NCBI RefSeq assembly: GCF_039939195.1
Contig: NZ_JBDUUH010000016.1
Location: forward strand, 1 to 64,000
Direction of reading: 5' to 3'
DNA from: Foliimonas ilicis
GTDB taxonomy: Bacteria > Pseudomonadota > Alphaproteobacteria > Rhizobiales > Rhizobiaceae
DNA: 64,000 nt
Shown: one piece after another, positions 34,880 through 43,966 of the stretch
Layout of the letters: each line of letters begins with the position of its first letter
Position numbering within the stretch: the stretch's first letter is position 1
The notes under the pieces: model-generated
Databases searched by the model: none
What the model was told of the DNA's origin: nothing
What the model saw: only the letters and a program-made list of their open reading frames with translations
Position numbers and translations under genes: made by a program

Positions 34880-34987
34880 ATGAATTGTATGAGCGATATC
34901 AGACTATACATTGGATTAGGCGTAATTATTGTACTCTGCTTGATAGCGGTAGTTGCCGGGATGCATTACTATCCTGGTGACCTTTAG
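34880..34987 (+). CDS. Tiny membrane protein (35 aa)
   Basis: ATG 34880 (or 34889) to TAG 34987. A short polar start (MNCMSDIR) leads into one hydrophobic helix (LYIGLGVIIVLCLIAVVAG) and a short tail (MHYYPGDL). Ribosome site is weak. It lies 84 bases after the other tiny membrane gene on the same strand, in a region of phage- or plasmid-like remains. Confidence 0.4.
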   Translation: MNCMSDIRLYIGLGVIIVLCLIAVVAGMHYYPGDL

Positions 34988-35044
34988 GAAGGCCGTCCGC
35001 CCCTAAATTCCTTCGTCACCATCCGCATGTAATCTGGTCGACGG

Positions 35045-35278
35045 TCAGTCTGAAAGCAGAGGCGAGCATTTCGAGAAGCGGATTGTCACGCCGGAATTCA
35101 AGCGCCTATTGAGTTTCACTTCCGCGAGCTTTGACGGAGGGTCTTCCGTGGCCTCGATCGATTCAGGGAAAGCGACGGCTTGCGACTGGTGCGGGCCATA
35201 TGTCAGGTGCGGGGTTCCTTCTTCGATTCGAACGTCACCCACGATGAACTCATGCGGCACGTCTTCCGCCTTGATCAT
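35045..35278 (-). CDS. Hypothetical protein (77 aa), possibly 5'-truncated
   Basis: The product starts MIKAEDVPHEFIVGDVRIEE and contains TPHLTYGPHQSQAVAFPES. Coding character continues a few codons above the ATG (LLNFNGLRDGD) and an overlapping frame (35308-35382) also looks coding, so the gene may have suffered a frameshift at its 5' end. No family is recognised. Confidence 0.35.
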   Translation of the reverse strand: MIKAEDVPHEFIVGDVRIEEGTPHLTYGPHQSQAVAFPESIEATEDPPSKLAEVKLNRRLNSGVTIRFSKCSPLLSD

Positions 35279-35427
35279 ATCGCCATCCCTCAGACCATTG
35301 AAGTTCAGAAGATCGCGTTGATGCGGATGCTAGTTCTTTCGACGGCGGGCGTGTCGGCGCGTCTCTGTGGGAGAATGAAAGTTTCAGCATCTTACCACCC
35401 CTTCCAAAAGCCCGTGCCTGCATAAGA

Positions 35428-35643
35428 TCAGAGGTTCCGATCGCCATTTGAGAATGTTCCGCTGGAACTCATTCCTACCGCCGCACCGACAGTCGTGATG
35501 CTTCGCACGTAAGATTTCGTACCATTACGAAACGCGGCGCTGTAACCTTGGTATAAGAGCTGCGACCAGACCAACGGATTGGAGCTGAACTGTTGCGGGA
35601 AGGTCCTCCCGGCTGAAAGGTTGGAGTTGTTTCCGTAGGTCAT
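35428..35643 (-). CDS. Hypothetical small protein (71 aa)
   Basis: From ATG 35643 the frame reads MTYGNNSNLSAGRTFPQQF and is rich in Ser, Asn and Gly, ending FSNGDRNL. It lacks a strong ribosome site and family resemblance. It may be a chance frame; listed because it fills an otherwise empty stretch. Confidence 0.25.
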   Translation of the reverse strand: MTYGNNSNLSAGRTFPQQFSSNPLVWSQLLYQGYSAAFRNGTKSYVRSITTVGAAVGMSSSGTFSNGDRNL

Positions 35644-35700
35644 GGCTAAGCCGCTGCGACGCATATCAGAAAGGCGCTGAGAAACGGTGGCACGTGGATT

Positions 35701-35931
35701 GTGGTCGAGCCAATGGCCGGGGAGACGCTGGAGGACGATGTAAACCCGGTCGGACGGCTCTACTACTCGGCTTCGAAGATGATCTGCGTTCCCACCTCAC
35801 TGGCACATGAAACGGGGCTCGCGCTTGGCGCTCAAGCGGGGGAGAAGCGGCTGTCCGAGGTGAGCCGCTCAGGACGCAAGATGATTAGCGTTGATGGCAA
35901 AGGTAGCTCCCAGTTTATCGAACATCAGTAA
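35701..35931 (+). pseudogene. C-terminal relic of a class I SAM-dependent methyltransferase
   Basis: The frame begins VVEPMAGETLEDDVNPVGRL then YYSASKMICVPTSLAHETG and LALGAQAGEKRL, the C-terminal part of a methyltransferase group common in rhizobia (typical text: VEPLAGD...NPVGRLYY, LGAQAGE.RL). The SAM-binding motif and N-terminal half are missing, and the final residues diverge after KRLSEV. The GTG at 35701 is the only start, so this is a fragment. Confidence 0.65.
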
Positions 35932-35999
35932 CGGGACAAGTGCGATGTTGTAGGAAGCTGCCCCGACAAAGCGTCAACATACCACTTATTTGTTGACGT

Positions 36000-36828
36000 C
36001 CGCTCGTTATCACCAACACATCGCAACTCACCTCGTTGATGATCTGAGATGCGATGCTTCCAATAAGGGCGTGGGCAAAACGTGTTCTGCCGTGCGTACC
36101 TACAACGGCCAGATCGATGTTTCTTCATCTACCAAAACGCGAAGCAGGTGTCCTGCGTCGCCTCGGCGCGCAACAACTGTCACCTCCTCGACACCATTCC
36201 TGCCCAAGCGCTCAATAAAGCCTTCGCATCGCTGAATAGCCAACGCCTCTGCTTCAGTGTCATAGTTATCCCTATCATAGATAATGTCGCGGAAAGGAGG
36301 ACGGAAAGCATGGAGCGTCAGCTTTTGCTGGGTGAACCAACAAAATTGTATTTGCAGGGCAGGCTCAGAAGCCTCCGACAGATCGGTCGCCACGATCATA
36401 CGTCCTTCGGAATGCAAAAGCTTTTTTTTGACGACCAAAAGGGGAATTGGAGACCTTTGTGCAAACGCGGTCACGGTGCTTCCAACGATCGCTTGTCCGA
36501 GTGCACCGTTTCCAGCGATCCCTATTAAGACAAGGTCGGCCCGCTCTTTGGCTGCGGCATCACGCAGGATTTCCTGATGCTCGCCTTCTTCCACTCGGAC
36601 TGAAGCGCAAGCTATCGATCGCTGTAAACTTCTCCTAAGCATGATGGCATTGCGCTGCGCGGCAATGCGTCGTGCCTTCAACGATGAAAGATCGTCCGTC
36701 ACCATGACATTGTCGATGACGTGAACCGCAGTAAGGCTGGCGTCCCGCTGAAGCGCCAGTTGGACAGCGCGATCCTGTGCCCGATCAGTGCGAACACCAA
36801 AATCGGTCGCGAGCGATAGATGAGTGAG
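36000..36828 (-). pseudogene. Universal stress protein (tandem UspA domains), frameshifted
   Basis: Two UspA domains are visible. The first begins LTHLSLATDFGVRTDRAQDR at 36828 and contains VLIGIAGNGALGQAIVGST, with LLVVKKK. The second has MIVATDLSEASEPAL. Near 36110 a one-base shift moves the reading from VDEETSIW into IDLAVVGTHGRTRF, then ALIGSIASQIINEVSCDVLVI, which completes the second ATP-binding loop. The 5' end has a TGA just above and no usable start codon. The gene is therefore broken at both ends. An open piece (36100-36705) could still give a truncated protein. Confidence 0.75.
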
Positions 36829-36835
36829 CTCACTA

Positions 36836-36903
36836 TTTCATAATATGAAAACGAATTGATATTATGAAATTCCAGTTGACGGTTTTGAAAATTGATGTAG
36901 TTT
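36836..36903 (+). promoter_or_regulatory. Putative operator and promoter of the IclR-led operon
   Basis: TTTCAT-AAT-ATGAAA at 36836-36850 is a perfect dyad; a third half-site (ATTATGAAAT) follows at 36861-36870. Downstream is TTGACG (36876-36881) with TAGTTT (36898-36903) sixteen bases later, a credible -35/-10 pair. The sites lie just upstream of the -35, and IclR autoregulation from here is plausible. Confidence 0.5.
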
Positions 36904-36931
36904 CGCCCCCAGATTAAGGCGAGGAAACACA

Positions 36932-37753
36932 GTGAATACCAAACCGCAGCTGGAAGGCGCGGTGTCCCGAAAGAGTTCGGACGACACTGGCAGCACAATC
37001 GTACAGTCCGTCGATAGGGCTCTAGCTATTCTGGAAGTAATAGCTGCTGCGGGTGGTGTGGAAACGCTGAACAACATCAGCACTATATCTGGCCTGAACA
37101 TATCTACCTGCCATCACCTTATTGCGACCTTGTCGAAACGGAGATATGTGGTGCGTGCTGAAGGGCGAGGCGCTTATGCACTCGGTCCCCAGATCCAGAT
37201 GCTTGCGAGCGCCTTCAATAGCGATGAGGATCTGCTCCGTCGCGCAGAGCCTTGGATCGACAAGATCAACAAGATGACGGGTGAGACCGTGCATCTGGCG
37301 ACAATCCAAGGTGATGATCTCGTAACGCTGGTTAAGCGGGACGCCCGTCACGCGGTTCGGGTGGACTCCGGAATGATAGGCAAATCCGCAGCCGCCCATG
37401 CGACCGCGACCGGCAAGGCAATGCTTGCCTTCCTTCCCCGGCAGGATGTTCGGCGACTCCTCGAAACCAAAGGCATGAAGGCCTTCACGCCGAAGACCAT
37501 TGTCGATGCCGAAACCCTCTTTACCGAACTCGATTCTATTCGCGAGGCCGGATTTTCCATGGACCGGGAAGAATTCCAGCCGCATGTGGTCTGCGTCGGC
37601 GCTGCGATCATCGGGGCAGGCGGTATCGTCGTCGGTTCGCTGAGCGCTTCCACGCCGATAATGCGCGCCGACGAGGAACACCTTGACCTAATGCGCCAGG
37701 AAGTCGTAGCGGCGGCAAAAGAATTGTCGATGGATACGGGGGGCAAAGCGTGA
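36932..37753 (+). CDS. IclR-family transcriptional regulator
   Basis: A 273-residue regulator. The winged HTH is at ~25-85 (IVQSVDRALAILEVIAAAGG, ISGLNISTCHHLIATL) and the effector domain follows (GETVHLATIQGDDLVTLVKR, HATATGKAMLAFLP, MDREEFQPHVVCVGAAI). The GTG start at 36932 has AGGCGAGGA eight bases upstream. Its stop overlaps the next gene's start (GTGA), so regulator and enzymes are co-translated. It likely senses a catabolic intermediate and controls this operon through the dyad upstream. Confidence 0.92.
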   Translation: MNTKPQLEGAVSRKSSDDTGSTIVQSVDRALAILEVIAAAGGVETLNNISTISGLNISTCHHLIATLSKRRYVVRAEGRGAYALGPQIQMLASAFNSDEDLLRRAEPWIDKINKMTGETVHLATIQGDDLVTLVKRDARHAVRVDSGMIGKSAAAHATATGKAMLAFLPRQDVRRLLETKGMKAFTPKTIVDAETLFTELDSIREAGFSMDREEFQPHVVCVGAAIIGAGGIVVGSLSASTPIMRADEEHLDLMRQEVVAAAKELSMDTGGKA

Positions 37754-39705
37754 CCACTTCCCAACTGCCCATCCCCGTATCTGCAGACGAGTCTGTCAGT
37801 CCAAGCACGATCGATATGAAAACCAGACAAGACCACTACAAAGGTATGCGCGCCCGAGCGCGCGGCATTGCGGGCAGCGACGGCCTCGTGGCTGCACTGG
37901 AAACCGGTAGCCTGCCGGAAGTTCTCGACATCACGCTGTCCGAAGCCTTGATCCTTGGCCTTCTTAAGCAGGGCGTGCGCAAGTATTTTGCGATCTTCGG
38001 CCACGGTTCGACCGACTTCGGCGAAGTGCTTCGTATCTATGAGGAAGAAGGCGTTACCCGGACGTATAATTTCCGCAACGAAGTGGCGATGGCCCATGCC
38101 GCGACAGCCTTGCGCTGGCAATATGGCGAGATGCCAGCCGTGGTGACGTCGATAGGACCCGGTGCATTGCAGGCTATGGCAGGATCGCTCGCCGCTGCAT
38201 CGAACGGCGTCGGCGTATACCACATCTATGGCGACGAGACGACCTTTGGCGAAGGCTACAACATGCAGCAGGTGCCGAAGGACGAGCAGGGCATCTTCGG
38301 AAACATGGCCGCGCTGATGGGACGCTCCTATGTGCTTCATACGCCCCAGGCTCTGCGTGATGCTCTGCGCCGCGGCTCCATCTGCGTCAATCATCCATAT
38401 CGCGCCGGTCCGTTTTACCTGCTCGCACCGATCAATGTTCAGCCGGCGGTCGCCACGTTCAATATAGCGGCCTTTCCGGAGCAGCCGGACCTGCCGCGGG
38501 TTGCACCCGCCGACCAGCACGTCTACCGCCAGGCGGCCGATCTGATTGCCAAGGCACAGCGCGTCGTCATCAAGGCTGGCGGCGGGACGCGCGGGCATGA
38601 CGCAGCGATTCGCCGTTTGGCGCTGGCGGCTGGCGCCGCCGTGGTCTTGTCACCGGGATCCAGCGGCGTGCTGCGCGATGATGACCCGCGCAACATGCAT
38701 GTGGGCGGGTCCAAGGGCTCGATCAGCGGCAATTTCGCGATGACGGAGGCCGATCTCCTGATTTCCATCGGCTCTCGAGCCGTCTGTCAGGCGGATTGTT
38801 CCGGCATTGGCTATCCGAACGTCAAACATGTCATCAATATCAACGGCGACGTCGCGAATGCTCTCCATTACAATCGCACCCTGCCGCTGACTGGCGATAT
38901 AGGCATCGTCGCCAACAGGCTCGCTGAACAATTGGAAACCGGTGATGCAAACGGTATGGCGTCGAAGCAGGCTTGGGCAGATGCCTGTGTTAGCAAAAAG
39001 GATGAATGGCTCGCCTTTCGCCACAAGCGATACGGTGCCGGTGGGATGGCCGATGCGGTATGGGTCGATGCGGTACTGACCCAGCCTTCTGCGATCAAGC
39101 TTGTGTGCGACTTTGCCAAGCGGATCGATGCGGCCAAAATATTCGATGCCGGTGATGTTCAGGCAAATGGTTTCCAGATTGTCGAGGACGATCGCAGCGG
39201 TGATACGTTCACAGAGACCGGTGCGTCCTATATGGGTTTTGCCGTTAGCGCATTGCTTGCTTCGGGTATTGCTGATGCGCCGCGCTATTCGATCGCCTTC
39301 ACCGGTGATGGCTCTTTCATGATGAACCCTCAGGTTCTGATAGATGCGGTCGAGCACGGCGTGAAAGGCATGGTGGTGATCTTCGACAATCGTCGGATGG
39401 CCGCGATCAGTAGCCTCCAGAATGCTCAATACGGACACGACTTCAAAACGAACGATAGCGTTGCGGTCGACTACGCGGCGATGGCGGCCTCGGTTGAGGG
39501 TGTCTTTGCTTTGCACGCTGGCCGCACTGCCCAGTCACTGAAGGATGCGCTCGACAAGGCCTATCAGCATTCCGGGCTGTCGGTTCTTCATGTGCCGGTG
39601 TTCAGCGGTGAGGAGGCGCTGACCGGGCTTGGGGCCTGGGGCTCATGGAATGTCGGAAGCTGGGTTGACGATGTTCAATCCAGATGGGTGAAACAGAGTT
39701 TATAG
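37750..39705 (+). CDS. IolD-like thiamine diphosphate enzyme (cyclohexanedione hydrolase family)
   Basis: A 651-residue ThDP enzyme resembling IolD, which hydrolyses a C-C bond of 3D-trihydroxycyclohexane-1,2-dione in inositol breakdown. Seen are FGHGSTDFGEVLRIYEEEGV, the activating Glu in FRNEVAMAHAATALRWQYG (E111), SIGPGALQAMAGSL, and the ThDP/Mg motif TGDGSFMMN...FDNRRMAAI. The other inositol genes (iolB, iolC, iolE, iolG) are not here, and the neighbours are sugar-acid enzymes, so the substrate may be another cyclic or linear diketone. The GTG start overlaps the IclR stop; an ATG 22 codons later (37816) is an alternative. Confidence 0.85.
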   Translation: MTTSQLPIPVSADESVSPSTIDMKTRQDHYKGMRARARGIAGSDGLVAALETGSLPEVLDITLSEALILGLLKQGVRKYFAIFGHGSTDFGEVLRIYEEEGVTRTYNFRNEVAMAHAATALRWQYGEMPAVVTSIGPGALQAMAGSLAAASNGVGVYHIYGDETTFGEGYNMQQVPKDEQGIFGNMAALMGRSYVLHTPQALRDALRRGSICVNHPYRAGPFYLLAPINVQPAVATFNIAAFPEQPDLPRVAPADQHVYRQAADLIAKAQRVVIKAGGGTRGHDAAIRRLALAAGAAVVLSPGSSGVLRDDDPRNMHVGGSKGSISGNFAMTEADLLISIGSRAVCQADCSGIGYPNVKHVININGDVANALHYNRTLPLTGDIGIVANRLAEQLETGDANGMASKQAWADACVSKKDEWLAFRHKRYGAGGMADAVWVDAVLTQPSAIKLVCDFAKRIDAAKIFDAGDVQANGFQIVEDDRSGDTFTETGASYMGFAVSALLASGIADAPRYSIAFTGDGSFMMNPQVLIDAVEHGVKGMVVIFDNRRMAAISSLQNAQYGHDFKTNDSVAVDYAAMAASVEGVFALHAGRTAQSLKDALDKAYQHSGLSVLHVPVFSGEEALTGLGAWGSWNVGSWVDDVQSRWVKQSL

Positions 39706-39813
39706 AGCCAGGGCTCCCAAACTTTAAACGATGAAATGGCCGGAGATTTTGAGGGCGCGCTTCCTTGCGTGGGGCGCCCGCGGGAAAGCCGTGCCAGAAG
39801 GTGAGTGATTGTG

Positions 39814-41256
39814 ATGAACCTTTACGGGGATTTTGGGCTGTTCATCGAAGGGCGGTGGTCTGCTTCGGCGTCCAACGCCACGCGTCCAGTCATCGATCCG
39901 GCGAACGAGAAGGTCATCGGCACTATCCCCGATGCCACCGAGGCTGATCTCGCCCGCGCGGTCGCTTCAGCTCAAGCCGGTTTCCGGACATGGAGAAAGG
40001 TTCAGCCCTGGGACCGCGCCAAGGCGCTGCGGTCTGTTGCCGACCTATTGCGTGACCGGATCGAGGATCTGGCGACCATCATGGTTGAGGAGACCGGCAA
40101 GCCGCGCGCCGAGGCGCTTGGCGAGTGGGGCGCAACGGCCGATCAATTCGAATGGCACGCCGAAGAGGCCAAACGGATCTATGGCCACACGCTGGAGGGC
40201 CGGCAGGCGGATGTGCGGTTGTCTGTCATTTTCCAGCCTGTCGGTGTCGTCGCTGCATTCTCAGCCTGGAATTTTCCGGCTCTGTTGCCCGCCCGCAAGA
40301 TCGCGGCGGCGCTTGCGGCCGGCTGCTCCATCATCCTGAAGCCGGCGGGTGAGGCGCCAGGCAGCGCCATGGCTATCGTTAAAGCCTGCGCCGATGCAGG
40401 CATACCGGATGGGACTGTCAATCTTGTAACCGGCGATTCCGCCGCCATCTCGAAGTACCTGATTACATCGTCTGCTGTCGCCAAGATTTCATTGACCGGC
40501 TCGGTACCCGTCGGCAAGCAACTGATGCGGCTTGCCGCTGAAGGCATGAAGAAAGTGTCGATGGAACTCGGCGGGCACGCGCCGGTCATCGTCTTCGCTG
40601 ACAGCAATCCGCAGGAAACAGCGATGGCTTGTGCCGCCGCCAAGTTCCGCAATGCCGGCCAGGTCTGCATTTCGCCAAGCCGCTTCTATGTGCATGAAAG
40701 CATCTACCAGCCGTTCGTCGATAGCTTCGTCGAATCCGCGCGCCGGCTGCAACTGGGGCACGGTCGCGAAACGGGCGTGACAATGGGGCCGATGGCGAGC
40801 CAACGGGGGCAGGGCGGGGCCAAGGATCTGGTGGCCGATGCGCTTACGCAGGGCGCCGAGCTCCTCTCCGGGGGGCGTGTTCCAGCGAAGTTCAATCACG
40901 GCTTCTTCTTCGAGCCGACGGTGCTCGGTCGCGTTCCCGACTGCGCGCGGATCATGCGCGATGAGCCCTTTGCGCCGATCGCGCCGATTGCGACCTTCAC
41001 CGATTACGATGAGGTGATCGCCCGAGCCAATAACGTGCCGTTCGGTCTGGCGGGGTATGTGTTCTCGCGGGATCTGCGGCTGGCGACGAAAGCAGCCGAA
41101 GACCTCGAAACCGGAATGGTCGGGGTCAACGATCTTCTGCTTGCAACTGCCGAGGCGCCGTTTGGGGGCATCAAGGAAAGCGGTATGGGCCGCGAAGGCG
41201 GCATGCTCGGAATCCGCGATTATCTCGAAGCCAAATACATCAAGACGCGGCTGTGA
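39814..41256 (+). CDS. NAD(P)-dependent aldehyde dehydrogenase (succinate-semialdehyde type)
   Basis: A 480-residue ALDH with the catalytic Glu in MELGGHAPVIVF and Cys in FRNAGQVCISPSRF; the N-terminal signature FSAWNFPALLPARKIAAALAAG and the closing GGIKESGMGREGG are typical of succinate- or 2-oxoglutarate-semialdehyde dehydrogenases. ATG 39814 is favoured with AAGGTGAG upstream; GTG 39805 is an alternative. It would oxidise a terminal semialdehyde made after the dehydratase step next door. Confidence 0.9.
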   Translation: MNLYGDFGLFIEGRWSASASNATRPVIDPANEKVIGTIPDATEADLARAVASAQAGFRTWRKVQPWDRAKALRSVADLLRDRIEDLATIMVEETGKPRAEALGEWGATADQFEWHAEEAKRIYGHTLEGRQADVRLSVIFQPVGVVAAFSAWNFPALLPARKIAAALAAGCSIILKPAGEAPGSAMAIVKACADAGIPDGTVNLVTGDSAAISKYLITSSAVAKISLTGSVPVGKQLMRLAAEGMKKVSMELGGHAPVIVFADSNPQETAMACAAAKFRNAGQVCISPSRFYVHESIYQPFVDSFVESARRLQLGHGRETGVTMGPMASQRGQGGAKDLVADALTQGAELLSGGRVPAKFNHGFFFEPTVLGRVPDCARIMRDEPFAPIAPIATFTDYDEVIARANNVPFGLAGYVFSRDLRLATKAAEDLETGMVGVNDLLLATAEAPFGGIKESGMGREGGMLGIRDYLEAKYIKTRL

Positions 41257-41290
41257 GCCGCCATGCATCCCCTATGCCGGAAACCCTGCT

Positions 41291-43036
41291 ATGACCGATG
41301 AACTGCTCGGCTTGAAAAACGGCCTCACAAATTACGGCGATCGCGACTTCTCGCTCTATCTGCGGCGGTCGTTTGCGCTGTCCATGGGTATGTCACGCTC
41401 ACTGTTGCAAAAGCCGGTCGTGGGCATTGCCTATACGCCTAGCGGCTTCAACAACTGTCACCGTCATTTTCCCGAGCTTCTGGAGGCCGTTAAGCGTGGT
41501 GTCCTGGCTGCCGGCGCACTTCCGCTCGATTTTCCGACGGTTTCGCTCGGCGAAGGTTTCCTGACGCCGACGAGTCTGCGTTTTCGCAACCTGATGGCCA
41601 TGGATACCGAAGAGATGATCCGCGCCCAGCCGATGGACGCCGTCGTGCTGATGGGCGGTTGTGACAAGACAGTACCTGCCCAGCTAATGGGTGCGCTTTC
41701 GGCCGATCTTCCCGCGATCCAGCTTGTGGGCGGGCCGATGATGACGGGACGATATCAAGGCGAGCGCCTCGGCGCTTGCACCGATTGCCGCCGTTTCTGG
41801 GGCCGATTCCGCGCGGGCGATATCGGTAAGACGGACATCGATGCGGTCGAAAGCAATCTCGCTATTACTTCCGGCACCTGTGCGGTTATGGGAACGGCAT
41901 CGACGATGGCCTGCCTTGCCGAAGCGCTCGGCATGATGGTGCCGGGCAGTGCCGCCATTCCCGCCGTGCACGCCGATAGGCTCCGGGCGGCCGAGGAAAC
42001 CGGCCGTCTCGCCGTAGCCTTGATCGGCTCTGGCAGGACGCCCAGCAAGATCATCACGAAAGAGTCGATGGAGAACGCCATGCGCATACTCCTGGCGCTC
42101 GGCGGCTCCACCAATGCCATTATTCACCTGACGGCGATCGCCGGTCGGGCCGGTATCGAGCTAACGCTCGACCGTTTGAACGAACTGTCCGAGACCACAC
42201 CGGTTCTCGTCAATCTCAAGCCCGGTGGCACACACTATATGGAAGATTTCCATGCCGCAGGCGGCATGGGCGCCGTCCTTCGCGAACTGAAGCCCCTTCT
42301 GCACCTCGACTGCCTTACTGTCACTGGTGAGACGCTAAGACAGCGGCTCGAAGGGGAGGACAACTGGGTCGGCCGGGACGTCATCGCACCACTCGAAAAG
42401 CCGTTCGAACCGAAAGGTGGCCTCGTTGCTCTCTTCGGCAATCTCGCACCTGGCGGTGCGATCCTGAAACGCTCGGCCGCCGATAGCCGATTGTTCGAGA
42501 AGGAGGGGCGCGTGGTTGTCTTCTCCTCGCTGGAGGATCTCGCCAATAGAATCGACGATCCGGACCTCGACGTCACGGCCGATGATTTCCTGTTGTTGCA
42601 AAATGCTGGTCCGCACAGTCAATCCGGTATGCCGGAAGCGGGTTACCTGCCCATTCCCAAGAAGCTGGCAGCCCAAGGCGTCAAGGATATGGTGCGCATC
42701 TCGGACGCGCGCATGAGCGGTACGGCTTTCGGAACCATCGTTCTTCATGTGACACCCGATGCCGCGTCCGGCGGGCCGCTGGCGCTTGTGCAAAACGGCG
42801 ATCGCATCAGGATTTCGGTGGAGGGTCGGTCCATAGAGCTTCTCGTCAGCGATCAGGAACTTGACCGCCGCCGCGCCGAAATGCCGGCAAAAGTGAGCCC
42901 AAGGCGACGCGGTTACGACAAGCTCTACGCCGAGCATGTGACCGGCGCCGATGCCGGCTGCGACTTCGATTTCATGCAGCAACTGCCGCAGGACAATGAA
43001 CAACGCGATGTGTCGGGCAAAACGGCGAACGTTTGA
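41291..43036 (+). CDS. IlvD/Edd-family dehydratase, probably for a sugar acid
   Basis: A 581-residue dehydratase with three cysteines at cluster positions: FNNCHRHFPEL, MGGCDKTVPAQL and SGTCAVMGTASTMACL. This pattern fits [2Fe-2S] sugar-acid dehydratases such as arabinonate or xylonate dehydratase. Further motifs are GGPMMTGRYQGERLG, ALGGSTNAIIHL and DARMSGTAFG. ATG 41291 (MTDELLGLKNG) is the natural start; the frame is open far upstream but overlaps the ALDH gene. Product would be a 2-keto-3-deoxy acid, which fits the ALDH and epimerase in the same operon. Confidence 0.9.
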   Translation: MTDELLGLKNGLTNYGDRDFSLYLRRSFALSMGMSRSLLQKPVVGIAYTPSGFNNCHRHFPELLEAVKRGVLAAGALPLDFPTVSLGEGFLTPTSLRFRNLMAMDTEEMIRAQPMDAVVLMGGCDKTVPAQLMGALSADLPAIQLVGGPMMTGRYQGERLGACTDCRRFWGRFRAGDIGKTDIDAVESNLAITSGTCAVMGTASTMACLAEALGMMVPGSAAIPAVHADRLRAAEETGRLAVALIGSGRTPSKIITKESMENAMRILLALGGSTNAIIHLTAIAGRAGIELTLDRLNELSETTPVLVNLKPGGTHYMEDFHAAGGMGAVLRELKPLLHLDCLTVTGETLRQRLEGEDNWVGRDVIAPLEKPFEPKGGLVALFGNLAPGGAILKRSAADSRLFEKEGRVVVFSSLEDLANRIDDPDLDVTADDFLLLQNAGPHSQSGMPEAGYLPIPKKLAAQGVKDMVRISDARMSGTAFGTIVLHVTPDAASGGPLALVQNGDRIRISVEGRSIELLVSDQELDRRRAEMPAKVSPRRRGYDKLYAEHVTGADAGCDFDFMQQLPQDNEQRDVSGKTANV

Positions 43037-43063
43037 TTTCTAAGCTTCAAGGAGGACTATGAA

Positions 43064-43921
43064 ATGACATCCCAAACCAGAAAAGCCGGTTTCGTTGGCA
43101 TCGGCAACATCGGTACCCCGATGGTTCTGTCGCTCCTGCGCGGCGGCTTCGAGGTAGTTGTGCGCGATCTTCGTCGCGAGGCTGCCAAGGAGGTCCTGGG
43201 TGCCGGCGCCACATTTGCTGCGACCAACCAAGAATTGGCCGATTCCTGCGATCTGATCGGCGTGGCCGTCGTCAACGACGCGCAGACCCGTTCCTTGTTG
43301 CTTGGCGAGGACGGCTTGCTTGCTGCTATGAAGCCCGGCCAGATGTTGGTGCTCCATTCGACGATCCTACCTGCGACGGTCAAGGAAATGGGCGCGGAAG
43401 CTGCAAAGAAGGACGTTCAGCTCGTCGATGCGCAGCTCAGCGGCGGCGACCTTCGGGCCCGCAAAGGCGATCTCGCCTTTATGGTAGGCGGGACGGCTGA
43501 CGAGTTCGAGCGAGCCAAGGTCTACCTCGAGCCGATGGCACGCCGGTCGGAGCACATGGGAGAGCTAGGCGCGGGCGCCGCGACCAAGATCGCCATTCAG
43601 ATGATGACTTTCGGCAACTGGGTCGCCGCGATGGAATCGATGAAGCTCGCCGGTGCGCTCGGTCTCGACGAGAAGAAGCTTGCCGACTTTGCCATAGCGA
43701 CGACTGCCGATTCCTGGGTTGCCCAGACCTGGGGCAACTACGACCGGCTCCTGCGTGAGCATCGTCTGAATGGCAGCGAGGATCTGTTCCGCCTGTTCGA
43801 CAAGGATCTGTTCAACGCCGTGGCGCTCGGCCGAGAGATAGGTGTGCTTCTGCCGGCCACCGCAGTTGGCAGCCAAGTGCTGGCGCCGCTCGCCAAGGAA
43901 CGTCTCGCCCGTCCCGTTTGA
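43064..43921 (+). CDS. 3-hydroxyisobutyrate dehydrogenase-family oxidoreductase
   Basis: A 285-residue beta-hydroxyacid dehydrogenase. The Rossmann fold starts GFVGIGNIGTPMVLSLLRGG; DAQLSGGDLRARKGDLAFM matches the substrate-binding signature, and the catalytic Lys lies in GAGAATKIAIQMM. Family members oxidise 3-hydroxy acids or reduce tartronate semialdehyde. AAGGAGGA precedes the ATG. It is separated by 27 bases from the dehydratase gene and probably acts on a product of that pathway. Confidence 0.9.
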   Translation: MTSQTRKAGFVGIGNIGTPMVLSLLRGGFEVVVRDLRREAAKEVLGAGATFAATNQELADSCDLIGVAVVNDAQTRSLLLGEDGLLAAMKPGQMLVLHSTILPATVKEMGAEAAKKDVQLVDAQLSGGDLRARKGDLAFMVGGTADEFERAKVYLEPMARRSEHMGELGAGAATKIAIQMMTFGNWVAAMESMKLAGALGLDEKKLADFAIATTADSWVAQTWGNYDRLLREHRLNGSEDLFRLFDKDLFNAVALGREIGVLLPATAVGSQVLAPLAKERLARPV

Positions 43922-43966
43922 GGAAAAGGCTGAGCATCTGAAATTTGTTTTTGAAAGGTTAGGAAA

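Noticed and set aside
37348..38598. A 416-codon minus-strand frame
   Set aside because: Shadow of the IclR and IolD-like genes; no ribosome site and no recognisable domain.
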